A DNA stretch of 64,000 nucleotides from Novosphingobium malaysiense (GCF_000802225.1 NZ_JTDI01000007.1:396743-460742), one strand, 5' to 3'. Shown: positions 15,879 through 24,387, numbered from the stretch's first letter. Notes: generated by a model not told the origin, from the sequence alone. Numbers and translations are program-made.

Positions 15879-16047
15879 TCGCGATTTCTCCGCGCATTCG
15901 TGTGGTGTGCAGGCCTCACGCAGGCCGTGCTTTCTATCCAAATGCACTCGCGGAGGTCTTCGTTCCTCGGAAAACTCTCGTTTTCGGTGGTTAATCGATT
16001 GGTTTCCAAGTGCTTACCCTGCACGTAGGAGACAAACCTTTGCATAG

Positions 16048-16063
16048 TTAACAACTTCGTAAC
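16048..16063. promoter_or_regulatory. Candidate CtrA binding site
   Basis: TTAA (16048-16051), seven bases, then GTAAC (16059-16063) matches the CtrA consensus TTAA-N7-TTAAC with one mismatch. It lies 79 bp upstream of the start at 16142. A second GTTAAC at 16074-16079, forming an inverted pair AGTTAAC/GTTAACT with the first, lies between it and the gene. CtrA is the cell-cycle master regulator of alphaproteobacteria; the SciP inhibitor of CtrA is encoded elsewhere in this window. Confidence 0.45.
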
Positions 16064-16141
16064 CGCCCCGATGGTTAACTGCGAATCGTGAAGGGGGGCT
16101 TCCTTCGATTCACGGTCAAGACGGTCACGGGGGTTACGACC

Positions 16142-16669
16142 ATGACTTATGTAGGCACGGCAACTCTGACGATCAGCGAATTGCGCGAGTTTGCCAGCTT
16201 CACGTCCTGCGAGCAGCGCTACATCCGGCGCAGCCTCGACATCGGCCTCGGCCGCCAGGACGCCTTCAAGCTCTGGGCGCGCAACGAGGCCGAAGCGGCT
16301 TCGATCCGCAAGCAATATGTCGCCTACCAGGATCTCAAGGCGCTGCGCGGAATGCGGCCGGACGAGATCGGCTTCGACGATCTCGAGGTCTTCATGGGCA
16401 AGCTGGTCCGCATGGCCGCATTCGACCTTGCACAGGAAAGGCTGACCTGCTTTTCGGCCTTTCGCTTCCTCTACGAGCGGCTGCTCGGCGCCTGGGTCCG
16501 TCCCTGGCTGCCCGGCGCCTTCTGCGGGGCCGGTGCGCTGCCGCAGATCCGCCCGGACCGCCGCAAGCTGCTGCTTCACTCGATCAGCGAGGCCGCTGCC
16601 ACGGCTCCCGGCTGGTCGGAGCGCGAACCGAGTTTCTATCCGGAATTCATCGAGCAGGAAGCAGCCTGA
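16142..16669 (+). CDS. Hypothetical protein, possibly CtrA-controlled
   Basis: A 175-residue soluble protein that I do not recognise. It is largely alpha-helical in composition, rich in charged residues and Leu, with no signal peptide or membrane helix. GGGGG nine bases before the ATG at 16142 favours this start over a GTG at 16088. Its promoter region has a candidate CtrA box, and its 3' end is followed by a palindrome and a terminator, so it appears to be a complete single-gene unit. No function is proposed. Confidence 0.7.
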   Translation: MTYVGTATLTISELREFASFTSCEQRYIRRSLDIGLGRQDAFKLWARNEAEAASIRKQYVAYQDLKALRGMRPDEIGFDDLEVFMGKLVRMAAFDLAQERLTCFSAFRFLYERLLGAWVRPWLPGAFCGAGALPQIRPDRRKLLLHSISEAAATAPGWSEREPSFYPEFIEQEAA

Positions 16670-16683
16670 AACTTCGCAAAGCT

Positions 16684-16697
16684 TGTCCACGTGGACA
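16684..16697. repeat. Perfect 14-bp palindrome TGTCCACGTGGACA
   Basis: This perfect palindrome starts 15 bp after the stop of the preceding hypothetical gene. Its core CCACGTGG is the same as in the parS-like sites near parAB, but the outer arms (TGT/ACA against TGTT/AACA) are one base shorter, so it is not a full parS. It could be an operator or a degenerate parS. Confidence 0.5.
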
Positions 16698-16744
16698 CAA
16701 TGGAAATTTCAGGATAGCAAGAAAAATCAGGTAGTTATGCGTTA

Positions 16745-16788
16745 CGCGCCGGTGAAGAACCGGCGCGTTTCTGCGTTTCTGCGTTTTG
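16745..16788 (+). terminator. Terminator of the 16142-16669 gene
   Basis: A perfect 9-bp stem, CGCGCCGGT (16745-16753) with ACCGGCGCG (16759-16767), and 5-base loop is followed by three T-rich segments (TTTCTGCGTTTCTGCGTTTT). The tail is interrupted rather than a continuous T run. Confidence 0.75.
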
Positions 16789-16848
16789 GCCGACGATGCG
16801 AAGGAGCCCGCCGATCGTGACAGGCCGGGGCCGGGTAGGAAAGCGGCG

Positions 16849-17817
16849 TTACGGGACAAGCACTGTCGATCCGGTGGTTTCCCGGTTCTCCAGCGCCCGG
16901 TGCGCCTCGGCGGCGTCTTCCAGCTGGTAGGTCTGGCCGATGTGCGGTGCGAGCACGCCGCTGGCGATACGGTCGAAGAGCTTTTTCGCGTTGGTGGCGA
17001 GCATTTCCGGCGTGGCGATGTAGTCGGCGAGGGTAGGGCGGGTGACGTAGAGCGAACCGCCCCGCATCAGCTCCAGCAGCGAGATCGGCGGCACCGCCCC
17101 CGACGCGTTCCCGTAGCTCACGATCATGCCCCGGCGGCGCAGGCAGGCGAGCGACGTGCTCCACGATGCCGCGCCCACTCCGTCGTAGACCACGTCGCAC
17201 AGGGCGCCGGCGGTCACGGCATGGACGGCCTCCGCCAGCGCGTCGAAGGGCGCATGAAGCGAATGCTGCGCCGGGACCTGTGCCGCCTTTTCCGCGGATC
17301 CGGCATGCGCGATGACGGTTACGCCCTTGTCGACGAGCCAGGGGACGAGCAGCGATCCCACCCCGCCAGCGGCCGAATGGACGAGCGCGGTGTGGCCGCG
17401 GCCCGCGGGAAACGTGTCCTCGGCAAGATAGCAGGCGGTCAGCCCTTTCAGCATGACGGCGGCCGCCACTTCGGGGGTGATGCCCTGCGGTATGCGAATG
17501 GCCTTGTCGGCGGGGATCAGCCGGTGCGAGGCATAGGCGCCGCCGTTCTGGGTGGCGCCGACGCGCTCTCCGAGCGCAAAGCCGGAGACGCCATCGCCGA
17601 TCGCGACGATACGGCCCACGCTCTCGGAACCGAGGTGTATCGGCAGGGCATCGGGATAGAGGCCTTTGCGGTAGTAGGTATCGATGAAGTTGAGGCCCAC
17701 CGCCTCGGTTTCGATCAACAGGTCGCCGGGGCCGGGGGAGGGGGCCTCGAAGGCTTCCCGTTCGAGCACCTCAGGACCGCCATGGGCCCTGACGACGATG
17801 CGGTATCCTTTCGCCAT
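16849..17817 (-). CDS. NADPH:quinone oxidoreductase (zeta-crystallin-like)
   Basis: A 322-residue medium-chain dehydrogenase/reductase of the quinone oxidoreductase group, which reduces quinones with NADPH without zinc. Typical parts are RAHGGPEVL at the N-terminus, GLNFIDTYYRKGLYP, GSESVGRI in the substrate domain, and the nucleotide-binding HSAAGGVGSLLVPWL (an AAxxGVG motif). There are no zinc-ligand cysteines. It sits 27 bp downstream of the glutamate-synthase-like stop... that is, its start at 17817 follows the end of that gene at 17845, and the AT-rich spacer may hold its own promoter. Substrate is not specified by sequence. Confidence 0.88.
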   Translation of the reverse strand: MAKGYRIVVRAHGGPEVLEREAFEAPSPGPGDLLIETEAVGLNFIDTYYRKGLYPDALPIHLGSESVGRIVAIGDGVSGFALGERVGATQNGGAYASHRLIPADKAIRIPQGITPEVAAAVMLKGLTACYLAEDTFPAGRGHTALVHSAAGGVGSLLVPWLVDKGVTVIAHAGSAEKAAQVPAQHSLHAPFDALAEAVHAVTAGALCDVVYDGVGAASWSTSLACLRRRGMIVSYGNASGAVPPISLLELMRGGSLYVTRPTLADYIATPEMLATNAKKLFDRIASGVLAPHIGQTYQLEDAAEAHRALENRETTGSTVLVP

Positions 17818-17844
17818 TTCAGAACAAGCCTTTGAAATATTGAT

Positions 17845-19431
17845 TTAATTTACTCTACGAAAGGTTTCCGACCGCGCCACCCGCCAGGCCCGCGAATACT
17901 GGGTCGAATCCGGATCGTCGAGAAGCTGCCCGGGCTTGAGAAAACGGTAGACTTCGTCGAGCGGTCCCGCCTTGGCGCTGTCGATCCGCTGGTACATGTC
18001 GTGCTGCGTCAATTCCCATGGGCTGTCGTACCCCATGGCGACCACGATTTCGCGCAGGGCCTTGAGCGTCTCGCGCTGGAAGCGGGCGACACGTTCGGCC
18101 TTGTCATCAACCGCAAGGCCCTTCTGGCGCCAGGCGACCTGGGTGGCGACCCCGGTAGGACACTCGCCGGTGTGACATTTCATCGACTGTACGCAGCCCA
18201 ATGAGAACATGAAGGGCCGGGCGGCATTGCACCAGTCCGCACCGAGAGCGAAAGAGCGCGCCATGCCGGCGCCGGAGTGAACCTTGCCCGAGGCCCCGAG
18301 GCGGATACGATCCTTCAGCTTTGTACCGATCAGCGCGTTGCGCATCAGGATCAGCCCTTCGCGCAAGGGCATGCCGACGTTGTCGGTCAGTTCCTGCGGA
18401 GCAGCGCCGGTACCGCCCTCGGCCCCGTCGACGACGATGAAGTCCGGGGTGATGTCGGTCTCCAGCATGGCCTTGACGATGGCCATGACTTCGTGCGGCT
18501 GTCCGACGCAGAGCTTGAAGCCGGCTGGCTTTCCACCGGATAGCTCGCGCAGCCGAGCGACGAATTCGAGCAGTTCGATGGGGGTGGAGAACGCCGAGTG
18601 GCCGGGCGGTGATATGCAGTCCTCGCCGACCTCGACCTTGCGAGCCTCGGCGATCTCAGGCGTGACCTTGGCGCCGGGCAGCATGCCGCCATGGCCCGGC
18701 TTGGCCCCTTGGCTGAGCTTGATCTCGACCATCTTGACCTGGTCGTCCTGCGCGTTCTCCGCGAAGAGCTCGGGGTCGAACCGGCCATCCTTGTGGCGGC
18801 AGCCGAAATAGCCGCTGCCCAGTTCCCAGATCAGGTCGCCACCGTGCTTGCGATGATAACGGCTGATCGAGCCTTCACCGGTATCATGGGCAAATCCGCC
18901 GATCCTTGCACCCTTGTTCAAGGCCTCTATGGCATTGGCCGAAAGCGAGCCGAAGCTCATCGCCGAGATGTTGAGAAGCGCGCTGTCATAGGGCTTGGTG
19001 CAGGCATCGCCGCCCACACGCACATGCCAGGTCTGCGGCGATTGGTCGGTGGGGACGATCGAATGCCCCAGCCATTCGTATTCGTCGGAATAGACGTCGA
19101 GCTCGGTACCCATCGGATGGGTCGAGATATCGCCCTTGGCGCGGGCATAGACGAGCGCGCGCTCGTCTATCGTGAACGGGCGACCTTCGCGGTCGCTCTC
19201 GACGATGTAAGCGCGCAGGTAAGGACGCAGATCCTCGAACAGCCAGCGAATGCGGGCGATCAGCGGATAGTTGCGGCGCAAGGCATGCCGCCTCTGCACG
19301 AAATCCCACAAGGTCAGCAGCAGGATCGGGACGAGAAGGATCAGCGCCCAGCGCAGGGGGACGACGAACCAGCAGGCGGCCGTCAGAAAGACGACCGCTG
19401 CCGGAACGGCATAGCGCGGAATGATCGTCAC
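17845..19431 (-). CDS. FMN-binding glutamate synthase family protein
   Basis: A 528-residue protein with two N-terminal membrane helices (about residues 8-45) and a C-terminal glutamate-synthase FMN barrel. The barrel is shown by NISAMSFGSLSANAIEALNKG, GHGGMLPGAKVTPEIA, VDGAEGGTGAAPQEL and the 3Fe-4S type cysteines in LGCVQSMKCHTGECPTGVA. No glutaminase domain is present, so it is not a complete GltB; members of this membrane-anchored group have unknown substrates. The start is a GTG at 19431, eight bases after the stop of the dienelactone hydrolase, with which it is probably co-transcribed. Confidence 0.85.
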   Translation of the reverse strand: MTIIPRYAVPAAVVFLTAACWFVVPLRWALILLVPILLLTLWDFVQRRHALRRNYPLIARIRWLFEDLRPYLRAYIVESDREGRPFTIDERALVYARAKGDISTHPMGTELDVYSDEYEWLGHSIVPTDQSPQTWHVRVGGDACTKPYDSALLNISAMSFGSLSANAIEALNKGARIGGFAHDTGEGSISRYHRKHGGDLIWELGSGYFGCRHKDGRFDPELFAENAQDDQVKMVEIKLSQGAKPGHGGMLPGAKVTPEIAEARKVEVGEDCISPPGHSAFSTPIELLEFVARLRELSGGKPAGFKLCVGQPHEVMAIVKAMLETDITPDFIVVDGAEGGTGAAPQELTDNVGMPLREGLILMRNALIGTKLKDRIRLGASGKVHSGAGMARSFALGADWCNAARPFMFSLGCVQSMKCHTGECPTGVATQVAWRQKGLAVDDKAERVARFQRETLKALREIVVAMGYDSPWELTQHDMYQRIDSAKAGPLDEVYRFLKPGQLLDDPDSTQYSRAWRVARSETFRRVN

Positions 19432-19438
19432 GGCCGGA

Positions 19439-20140
19439 TTAGCCGACGTGCTCCGCAAAGAAGGCTTCGGTCCTGCTGTCGGCGAGAGCGGCGCCCGCCT
19501 CGTCGCGACGCGAGCCGATCTCGGCGGCAAAGCCGTGGTCCAGCCCCTCGTAGTCGTGGAGCGTCACCCGGGGATGATCGTCGAGACCTTCGTGCATCGC
19601 CTTCTGGGCTTCGGGCGGCACGAACCCGTCCGCAGTGGGGACGTGCAGCATCAGCGGACGGGCGATTGCATGCTTTTCATTGAGCATCTGGTCGATGCCC
19701 ACGCCGTAGTATCCGACCGTGGCATCGATGTCGGTGCGCGCCGCCACCATGTAGGCGACCTTGCCGCCCATGCAGTATCCGACAAGGCCGACCTTGGGCA
19801 CGCCCTGTTCGCGGCGGATCCAGTGAATCACCGCCTCGATGTCATGGATGCCGAGGTCGAAGTCGTGCTTCATCATCAGGTCGATCGCCTGCTGGAACTC
19901 TTCGGGCTTGTCGGCATCGAGTTCGACGCCCGGCTTCTGACGCCAGAAGGCATCGGGAGCGACGGCGAGATAGCCCTTCGCCGCCCAGCCGTCGGCCTTC
20001 TTGCGAATGCCGGGATCGACGCCGAACACCTCTTGCTGCACGATGATCGCCCCGCGCGGCGTACCCTCGGGCTTCACCACATAGGCCGGGATCATGCCGT
20101 CGCCGTCGAGCGTGGGGATTTCGGTGTTCGTCGTCGCCAT
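19439..20140 (-). CDS. Dienelactone hydrolase family protein
   Basis: A 233-residue alpha/beta hydrolase of the dienelactone hydrolase (carboxymethylenebutenolidase) family. The triad is visible: Cys123 in LVGYCMGGKVAY, Asp171 in HVPTADGFVP and His202 in GLDHGFA; Glu36 in QQEVFG matches the glutamate that modulates the Cys nucleophile. These enzymes open lactones formed in chloroaromatic degradation, but many chromosomal copies have other ester substrates, and no catechol pathway is nearby. It precedes the glutamate-synthase-like gene by 7 bases. Confidence 0.9.
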   Translation of the reverse strand: MATTNTEIPTLDGDGMIPAYVVKPEGTPRGAIIVQQEVFGVDPGIRKKADGWAAKGYLAVAPDAFWRQKPGVELDADKPEEFQQAIDLMMKHDFDLGIHDIEAVIHWIRREQGVPKVGLVGYCMGGKVAYMVAARTDIDATVGYYGVGIDQMLNEKHAIARPLMLHVPTADGFVPPEAQKAMHEGLDDHPRVTLHDYEGLDHGFAAEIGSRRDEAGAALADSRTEAFFAEHVG

Positions 20141-20241
20141 GTGTCTCTCCTGAATCGGTTTGGGGCTTGTTAGGCACTTGCAATGGACTTTGTGAAGCGC
20201 ATGTGTCAGCTATGTCAAAGAAATCCGGCGGGAGACGCTGA

Positions 20242-20517
20242 ATGAAAGTCAATGTCGAGGTCGAATGTTCGCCTGAAGAGGCCCGGCGTTTTCTTGGCCT
20301 GCCCGACGTAACGAGGGCCAATGAACTCTATGTCGATGCCCTTACCAATGCGATGCAGGGCGCCGGCAGCTTCGACCAACTGCACGAACTGACAAAGCAG
20401 ATCGCGCCGATGGGCGAATTCGGACTGAAGATGTTCCAGAATTTCCTCGAGAACGGCATGGCGATGGCGATGAGCGGATCGAATGCCGCGTCGGGCAAGC
20501 CCAAGAAGGACGACTAG
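20242..20517 (+). CDS. DUF6489 family protein
   Basis: A 91-residue soluble protein starting MKVNVEVECSPEEARRFLGLPDV, matching the small DUF6489 family that sits upstream of mnmE in sphingomonads. The centre is helical (ANELYVDALTNAMQ, LHELTKQIAPMG) and the tail is Lys/Asp rich. GGGAG lies seven bases before the ATG. It is 39 bp upstream of mnmE on the same strand. No molecular function is known. Confidence 0.8.
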   Translation: MKVNVEVECSPEEARRFLGLPDVTRANELYVDALTNAMQGAGSFDQLHELTKQIAPMGEFGLKMFQNFLENGMAMAMSGSNAASGKPKKDD

Positions 20518-20556
20518 CGCGGCGGGCTTCTCCGCCCGCCATCTGCTGCACCGATC

Positions 20557-21834
20557 ATGGCCGATACGATTTTTGCGCTTTCGAGCGGGTCTCCGCCCGC
20601 CGCCATCGCTGTCGTGAGGATCAGCGGTCCGCAGGCAGGCGAAGCGCTGGCGGCCTTGGCGGGGAAGCTTCCGCAACCACGCATGGCGAGCTACCGCACG
20701 CTGCATGTTCCACGTGGAACAGTCCTCGACCAGGCTCTGGTGCTGTGGTTTCCGGGGCCGCGGACCGCCACCGGCGAGGATCTTGCCGAACTGCACCTGC
20801 ACGGGGGCAGGGCGGTCGTCACTGCCGTGGAAAACGCCCTGGCCGACCTGCCGGGCCTGCGTCGCGCCACGCCGGGAGAATTTACCCGCCGGGCCTTCGC
20901 GAACGGCCGTATCGATCTGGCCGAGGCCGAAGGGCTGGCGGATCTCTTGTCGGCAGAGACGGACCTGCAACGACGTGCGGCTTTGGCGATGGCCGGCGGC
21001 GCCTTCTCGCGGCAGGTGGAGGATTGGCGCGAGCGGGTTCTGTCCGCTTCCGCTGCCGTGGAGGCCGTGCTCGACTTCGGCGACGAGGACGACGTCGCCG
21101 ATCTGCCCCCCGACTTCGTCCGGCGCCTCGAGGTTCTGAGCGGCGAAGTGTCCGACTGGCTCGCACGGCCCCGTGCCGAGACGCTGCGCGAGGGGTTCCG
21201 GGTCGTCCTGGCCGGGCCTCCCAATGCGGGCAAGAGCACCTTGTTCAATGCCCTCGTCGAGGACGAGGCAGCCATCACCGCGCCGCTGGCAGGCACCACG
21301 CGTGACGTCCTGACACGTGCGGTCGCCATCGGGGGGGTGCCGTTCGTCTTCGCCGATACGGCCGGGCTGCGCGACCAGTCCGGCGACGAGATCGAAGTGA
21401 TCGGCATTGCCCGCGCCCGCGCGGCGCTCGACAGGGCCGATCTGGTGCTCTGGCTCGGGCCCGAAGGAGAGGGACCCCAGGGCAGCTGGGAAATCGCGGC
21501 CCAGTGCGACCGGGCCGGTGCGGATGGCAAGGCGACGCCGCGCCATCGGGTCTCTGCAGTGACAGGGGAGGGGCTCGATGCCCTGCGCCGGGATCTGGTG
21601 GAGACGGCCAGGAACGCCATGCCCCGGCCCGGCGATGCAGCGCTGAGCCAGCGCCAGCATGCCTTGTTGGTCCAGGCGGGGAATGCATTGCGCGACGCGC
21701 GGCAGGAGAGCGATCCGCTGCTGGTCGCGGAGTCCTTGCGGCTGGTGCGCGTCGCCTTCGACGCTCTGGTTGGCCGGGCGACGACCGAAGACATGCTCGA
21801 TGCCCTTTTCGGGCGTTTCTGCATCGGAAAATGA
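20557..21834 (+). CDS. mnmE: tRNA modification GTPase MnmE
   Basis: The 425-residue GTPase works with MnmG to install the carboxymethylaminomethyl group at U34 of certain tRNAs. The N-terminal folate-binding domain begins DTIFALSSGSPPAAIAVVR; a helical domain follows; the inserted G domain has GPPNAGKST (about residues 219-227), the switch GTTRDV, DTAGLRD, and a Cys-x-Gly-Lys terminus (FCIGK) required for the reaction. The gene is followed at 68 bp by mnmG. A parS-like palindrome lies inside its coding sequence at 20706. The potential NKxD motif is not obvious. Confidence 0.96.
   Translation: MADTIFALSSGSPPAAIAVVRISGPQAGEALAALAGKLPQPRMASYRTLHVPRGTVLDQALVLWFPGPRTATGEDLAELHLHGGRAVVTAVENALADLPGLRRATPGEFTRRAFANGRIDLAEAEGLADLLSAETDLQRRAALAMAGGAFSRQVEDWRERVLSASAAVEAVLDFGDEDDVADLPPDFVRRLEVLSGEVSDWLARPRAETLREGFRVVLAGPPNAGKSTLFNALVEDEAAITAPLAGTTRDVLTRAVAIGGVPFVFADTAGLRDQSGDEIEVIGIARARAALDRADLVLWLGPEGEGPQGSWEIAAQCDRAGADGKATPRHRVSAVTGEGLDALRRDLVETARNAMPRPGDAALSQRQHALLVQAGNALRDARQESDPLLVAESLRLVRVAFDALVGRATTEDMLDALFGRFCIGK
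20706..20721. promoter_or_regulatory. parS-like centromere site 1 (inside mnmE)
   Basis: TGTTCCACGTGGAACA is a perfect 16-bp palindrome and differs from the canonical parS sequence TGTTTCACGTGAAACA only by symmetrical T-to-C and A-to-G changes. It is the first of four such sites within 3.6 kb upstream of parAB. Confidence 0.88.
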
Positions 21835-21838
21835 GCCA

Positions 21839-21854
21839 CGTTTCACGTGAAACA
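21839..21854. promoter_or_regulatory. parS-like centromere site 2 (mnmE-mnmG spacer)
   Basis: CGTTTCACGTGAAACA matches the canonical parS sequence at 15 of 16 positions, with a perfect 14-bp palindromic core from 21840 to 21853. It begins 5 bp after the mnmE stop and is the only site of the four that is intergenic. Confidence 0.9.
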
Positions 21855-21901
21855 TGACAAGGCGCTTTGACGGAAATTCCGGCGTGGAGTAAGGGCCGCC
21901 C

Positions 21902-23749
21902 ATGCATTCCTTCGATGTGATCGTGATCGGCGGCGGCCATGCCGGCTGCGAGGCGGCTGCCGCCGCAGCGCGCATGGGCGCGCGTGTCGCGCTCGTCAGC
22001 TTCGATCTCGAGGCCATCGGCGCGATGAGCTGCAACCCCGCGATCGGTGGTCTCGGCAAAGGGCACCTCGTGCGCGAGGTCGATGCCTTCGACGGGCTGA
22101 TCGGACGCGCTGCCGATGCCGGCGCCATCCACTATCGCATGCTCAACCGCTCGAAGGGCAGTGCGGTCCAGGGGCCTCGCGTCCAGGCCGACCGCCGGCT
22201 GTTCAAGGCCGCCATACACCAGCTTCTGAAAGGTCAGGGCGACCTGACACTCGTCGCCGGCGAGGCGGCCGCGCTCGTGCTCGAAGGGGGCAGGGCGGTC
22301 GGCATCGACCTTGCCGACGGTACGCGCCTCACCGCCAGCGCCGTGGTCCTGTGCACCGGCACCTTCCTTGGCGGCACGCTGTTCCGCGGCGAGGAGCGGA
22401 TCGTCGGCGGACGCATCGGCGAAGCCTCGGCCCAGAAGCTGGCGGCGCAGATGCGCGAGGCCGGGTTGCCGATGGCGCGGCTCAAGACCGGAACTCCGCC
22501 GCGCCTCGATGGGCGCACCATCGACTGGGCTCGGCTTGGTGAACAGCCGTCGGACGGCGAATTCTGGACCATGTCCGCCATGGGCGGGCGTCGGGTCAAT
22601 CCGCAGGTGTTCTGTGCGATCACTCGGACCAACCTGCGCAGCCACGATGTCATTCGCGCCAACCTGCACCGATCGCCGCTCTTTTCGGGAGCCATCGGCG
22701 CGCAGGGGCCGCGCTATTGCCCGTCGATCGAGGACAAGATCCACCGCTTCGCCGACCGCGACGGTCACCAGATTTTCCTCGAGCCGGAGGGCCTCGACAC
22801 CCACCTCGTCTATCCCAACGGGATCAGCACGTCGCTGCCGGCCGACGTCCAGCTCGAGATGCTGCGTACGATGGAAGGGCTGGAGACAGTCGAGATGGTC
22901 GTGCCGGGCTATGCGGTCGAGTACGATCACATCGACCCGCGCGCGCTGCGCCCGAGCCTCGAATTGCGCGACATTCCCGGTCTCTATTGTGCCGGCCAGA
23001 TCAACGGCACGACCGGATACGAGGAAGCGGCGGCGCAAGGCCTCGTCGCGGGTATGCATGCCGCCGCCGATGTGCTGGGCCGTGAGGCTCCGGCCATCGA
23101 CCGGGCAAACAGCTACATGGCTGTGATGATCGACGACCTGACCCTGCACGGGGTCAGCGAACCCTATCGGATGCTCACCGCCCGCGCCGAATATCGCCTG
23201 CGCCTGCGCGCCAATAACGCGACAAGCCGGCTGACGCCGCTGGCGATCGCCGTTGGCGCCGCGGGGCCGGAACGCCGGGCGTGGTTCACGCAGCGCGAGG
23301 AGGCGAGGGCGGCCTTGGCCGAGGCATTCGACCGACCGGTCTCGGCCAACGATCTCGCCAATGCCGGGCTTCCCGTGCGGACCGATGCAGGCCGCTTGCC
23401 GCTGCGCGAGTGGCTGCGTTTCGGCGGGGTCGATCTGGCAGGGCTGTCCCCTTGGCTGGACGAAGCCCTCGTCTCCGACCACGCTCTTGCCGAGGAGATG
23501 GCCGAGGATGCCGCCTATGCGCCCTACCTCGAAAGGCAGGAGCGCGAACTTCGCGACCTGCGGGCGAGCGAGGCTTTGCCGCTGGGAGACCATTTCCCCT
23601 ACGAGGCCATACCCGGGCTCTCCCGCGAAATGGTCGAGCGGCTGACCCGTGCGCGTCCAGCCACGCTGGCCGCGGCGGGCCGCATCCCCGGGATCACGCC
23701 TGCAGCGCTTGCCGCGTTGCTCGTCCATGCGCGTCGGGAGGCTGCGTGA
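21902..23749 (+). CDS. mnmG: tRNA uridine-34 carboxymethylaminomethyl enzyme MnmG
   Basis: The 615-residue FAD enzyme is the partner of MnmE in U34 modification. The dinucleotide motif VIGGGHAGCEAA starts near residue 8, followed by CNPAIGGLGKGHLVREVDA, PRVQADR, the LKTGTPPRLDG segment and GQINGTTGYEEAAAQGL, all typical of GidA. The C-terminal helical domain (IPGLSREMVERLTRARP) binds tRNA and MnmE. Its stop overlaps the GTG start of rsmG by four bases. The conserved cysteines of the active site lie in GAMSCNPAIGG and PQVFCAIT. Confidence 0.97.
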   Translation: MHSFDVIVIGGGHAGCEAAAAAARMGARVALVSFDLEAIGAMSCNPAIGGLGKGHLVREVDAFDGLIGRAADAGAIHYRMLNRSKGSAVQGPRVQADRRLFKAAIHQLLKGQGDLTLVAGEAAALVLEGGRAVGIDLADGTRLTASAVVLCTGTFLGGTLFRGEERIVGGRIGEASAQKLAAQMREAGLPMARLKTGTPPRLDGRTIDWARLGEQPSDGEFWTMSAMGGRRVNPQVFCAITRTNLRSHDVIRANLHRSPLFSGAIGAQGPRYCPSIEDKIHRFADRDGHQIFLEPEGLDTHLVYPNGISTSLPADVQLEMLRTMEGLETVEMVVPGYAVEYDHIDPRALRPSLELRDIPGLYCAGQINGTTGYEEAAAQGLVAGMHAAADVLGREAPAIDRANSYMAVMIDDLTLHGVSEPYRMLTARAEYRLRLRANNATSRLTPLAIAVGAAGPERRAWFTQREEARAALAEAFDRPVSANDLANAGLPVRTDAGRLPLREWLRFGGVDLAGLSPWLDEALVSDHALAEEMAEDAAYAPYLERQERELRDLRASEALPLGDHFPYEAIPGLSREMVERLTRARPATLAAAGRIPGITPAALAALLVHARREAA

Positions 23750-24387
23750 TCGAATCCGAAGCAGAGGCGAGGGCCTGGCTGGGCTCCCTGCCCGAATGCG
23801 ATGCAGCGGCGTGGGAACGTCTGGAACTGCTTTGCGTCCTGCTGGCCGAAGAGAACACACGCCAGAACCTCGTGTCTGCCGCCAGCCTCGGCCAGGTCTG
23901 GCTTCGGCATATCGTCGACAGTGCGCAGCTGCTTCCGCATGTTCCACGTGAAACAAAAGGCCCCTGGCTCGACCTCGGGACCGGGGCTGGCTTTCCCGGA
24001 CTGGTGATTGCCGCGCTGAAGCCGCAGTGCGAGGTGATCATGGTCGAATCGCGAACACGGCGAATCGAATGGCTCGAGCGCGCGCGAATCGCGATGGGGC
24101 TGGATAAGGCGCAAATAATCGGCCAACGTCTGGAAATGGTCGAGACACGTCCCGTTTCGGTCATTTCGGCGCGTGCATTTGCACCTTTGGAGCGGTTGTT
24201 GGCGTTATCAGCGCGATTTTCCACAAGTGACACCGTCTGGCTGTTGCCCAAAGGGCGGTCTGCACAGCAAGAATTGGATGACCTTCGAAAGTGGCGGCAT
24301 GTGTTCCACGTGGAACAGTCCCTGACGGACCCGCAGGCAGGCGTTATTGTCGGCACATTGGCCGGCAGGAAGGACAAGACCAAGTGA
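23746..24387 (+). CDS. rsmG: 16S rRNA (guanine527-N7)-methyltransferase RsmG
   Basis: A 213-residue SAM methyltransferase (GidB) that methylates G527 of 16S rRNA. WLDLGTGAGFPGLVIA is the SAM loop, VIMVESRTRRIEWLERA the acidic second strand, and SARAFAPLERLLAL the conserved catalytic region. The GTG at 23746 overlaps the mnmG stop (GTGA), and its stop overlaps the parA start in the same way. Two parS-like sites lie inside it, at 23940 and 24302, so its sequence carries both coding and centromere information. Confidence 0.95.
   Translation: MIESEAEARAWLGSLPECDAAAWERLELLCVLLAEENTRQNLVSAASLGQVWLRHIVDSAQLLPHVPRETKGPWLDLGTGAGFPGLVIAALKPQCEVIMVESRTRRIEWLERARIAMGLDKAQIIGQRLEMVETRPVSVISARAFAPLERLLALSARFSTSDTVWLLPKGRSAQQELDDLRKWRHVFHVEQSLTDPQAGVIVGTLAGRKDKTK
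23940..23955. promoter_or_regulatory. parS-like centromere site 3 (inside rsmG)
   Basis: TGTTCCACGTGAAACA matches canonical parS at 15 of 16 positions; the single T-to-C change breaks one base pair of the dyad. It encodes part of the HVPRETK stretch of RsmG. Confidence 0.85.
24302..24317. promoter_or_regulatory. parS-like centromere site 4 (3' end of rsmG)
   Basis: TGTTCCACGTGGAACA is identical to site 1 and a perfect palindrome. It lies 67 bp upstream of the parA start codon, where ParB loading could also affect the parAB promoter. Confidence 0.88.

Noticed and set aside
21275..23956. 893-codon minus-strand frame opposite mnmE-mnmG-rsmG
   Set aside because: It lies antisense to three certain genes, has low-complexity composition and no family motif; long antisense frames are expected at this G+C content.
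24218..24232. TTTTCCACAAG as a possible DnaA box in rsmG
   Set aside because: It deviates from TTATNCACA and stands alone; a cluster would be needed to propose oriC here.
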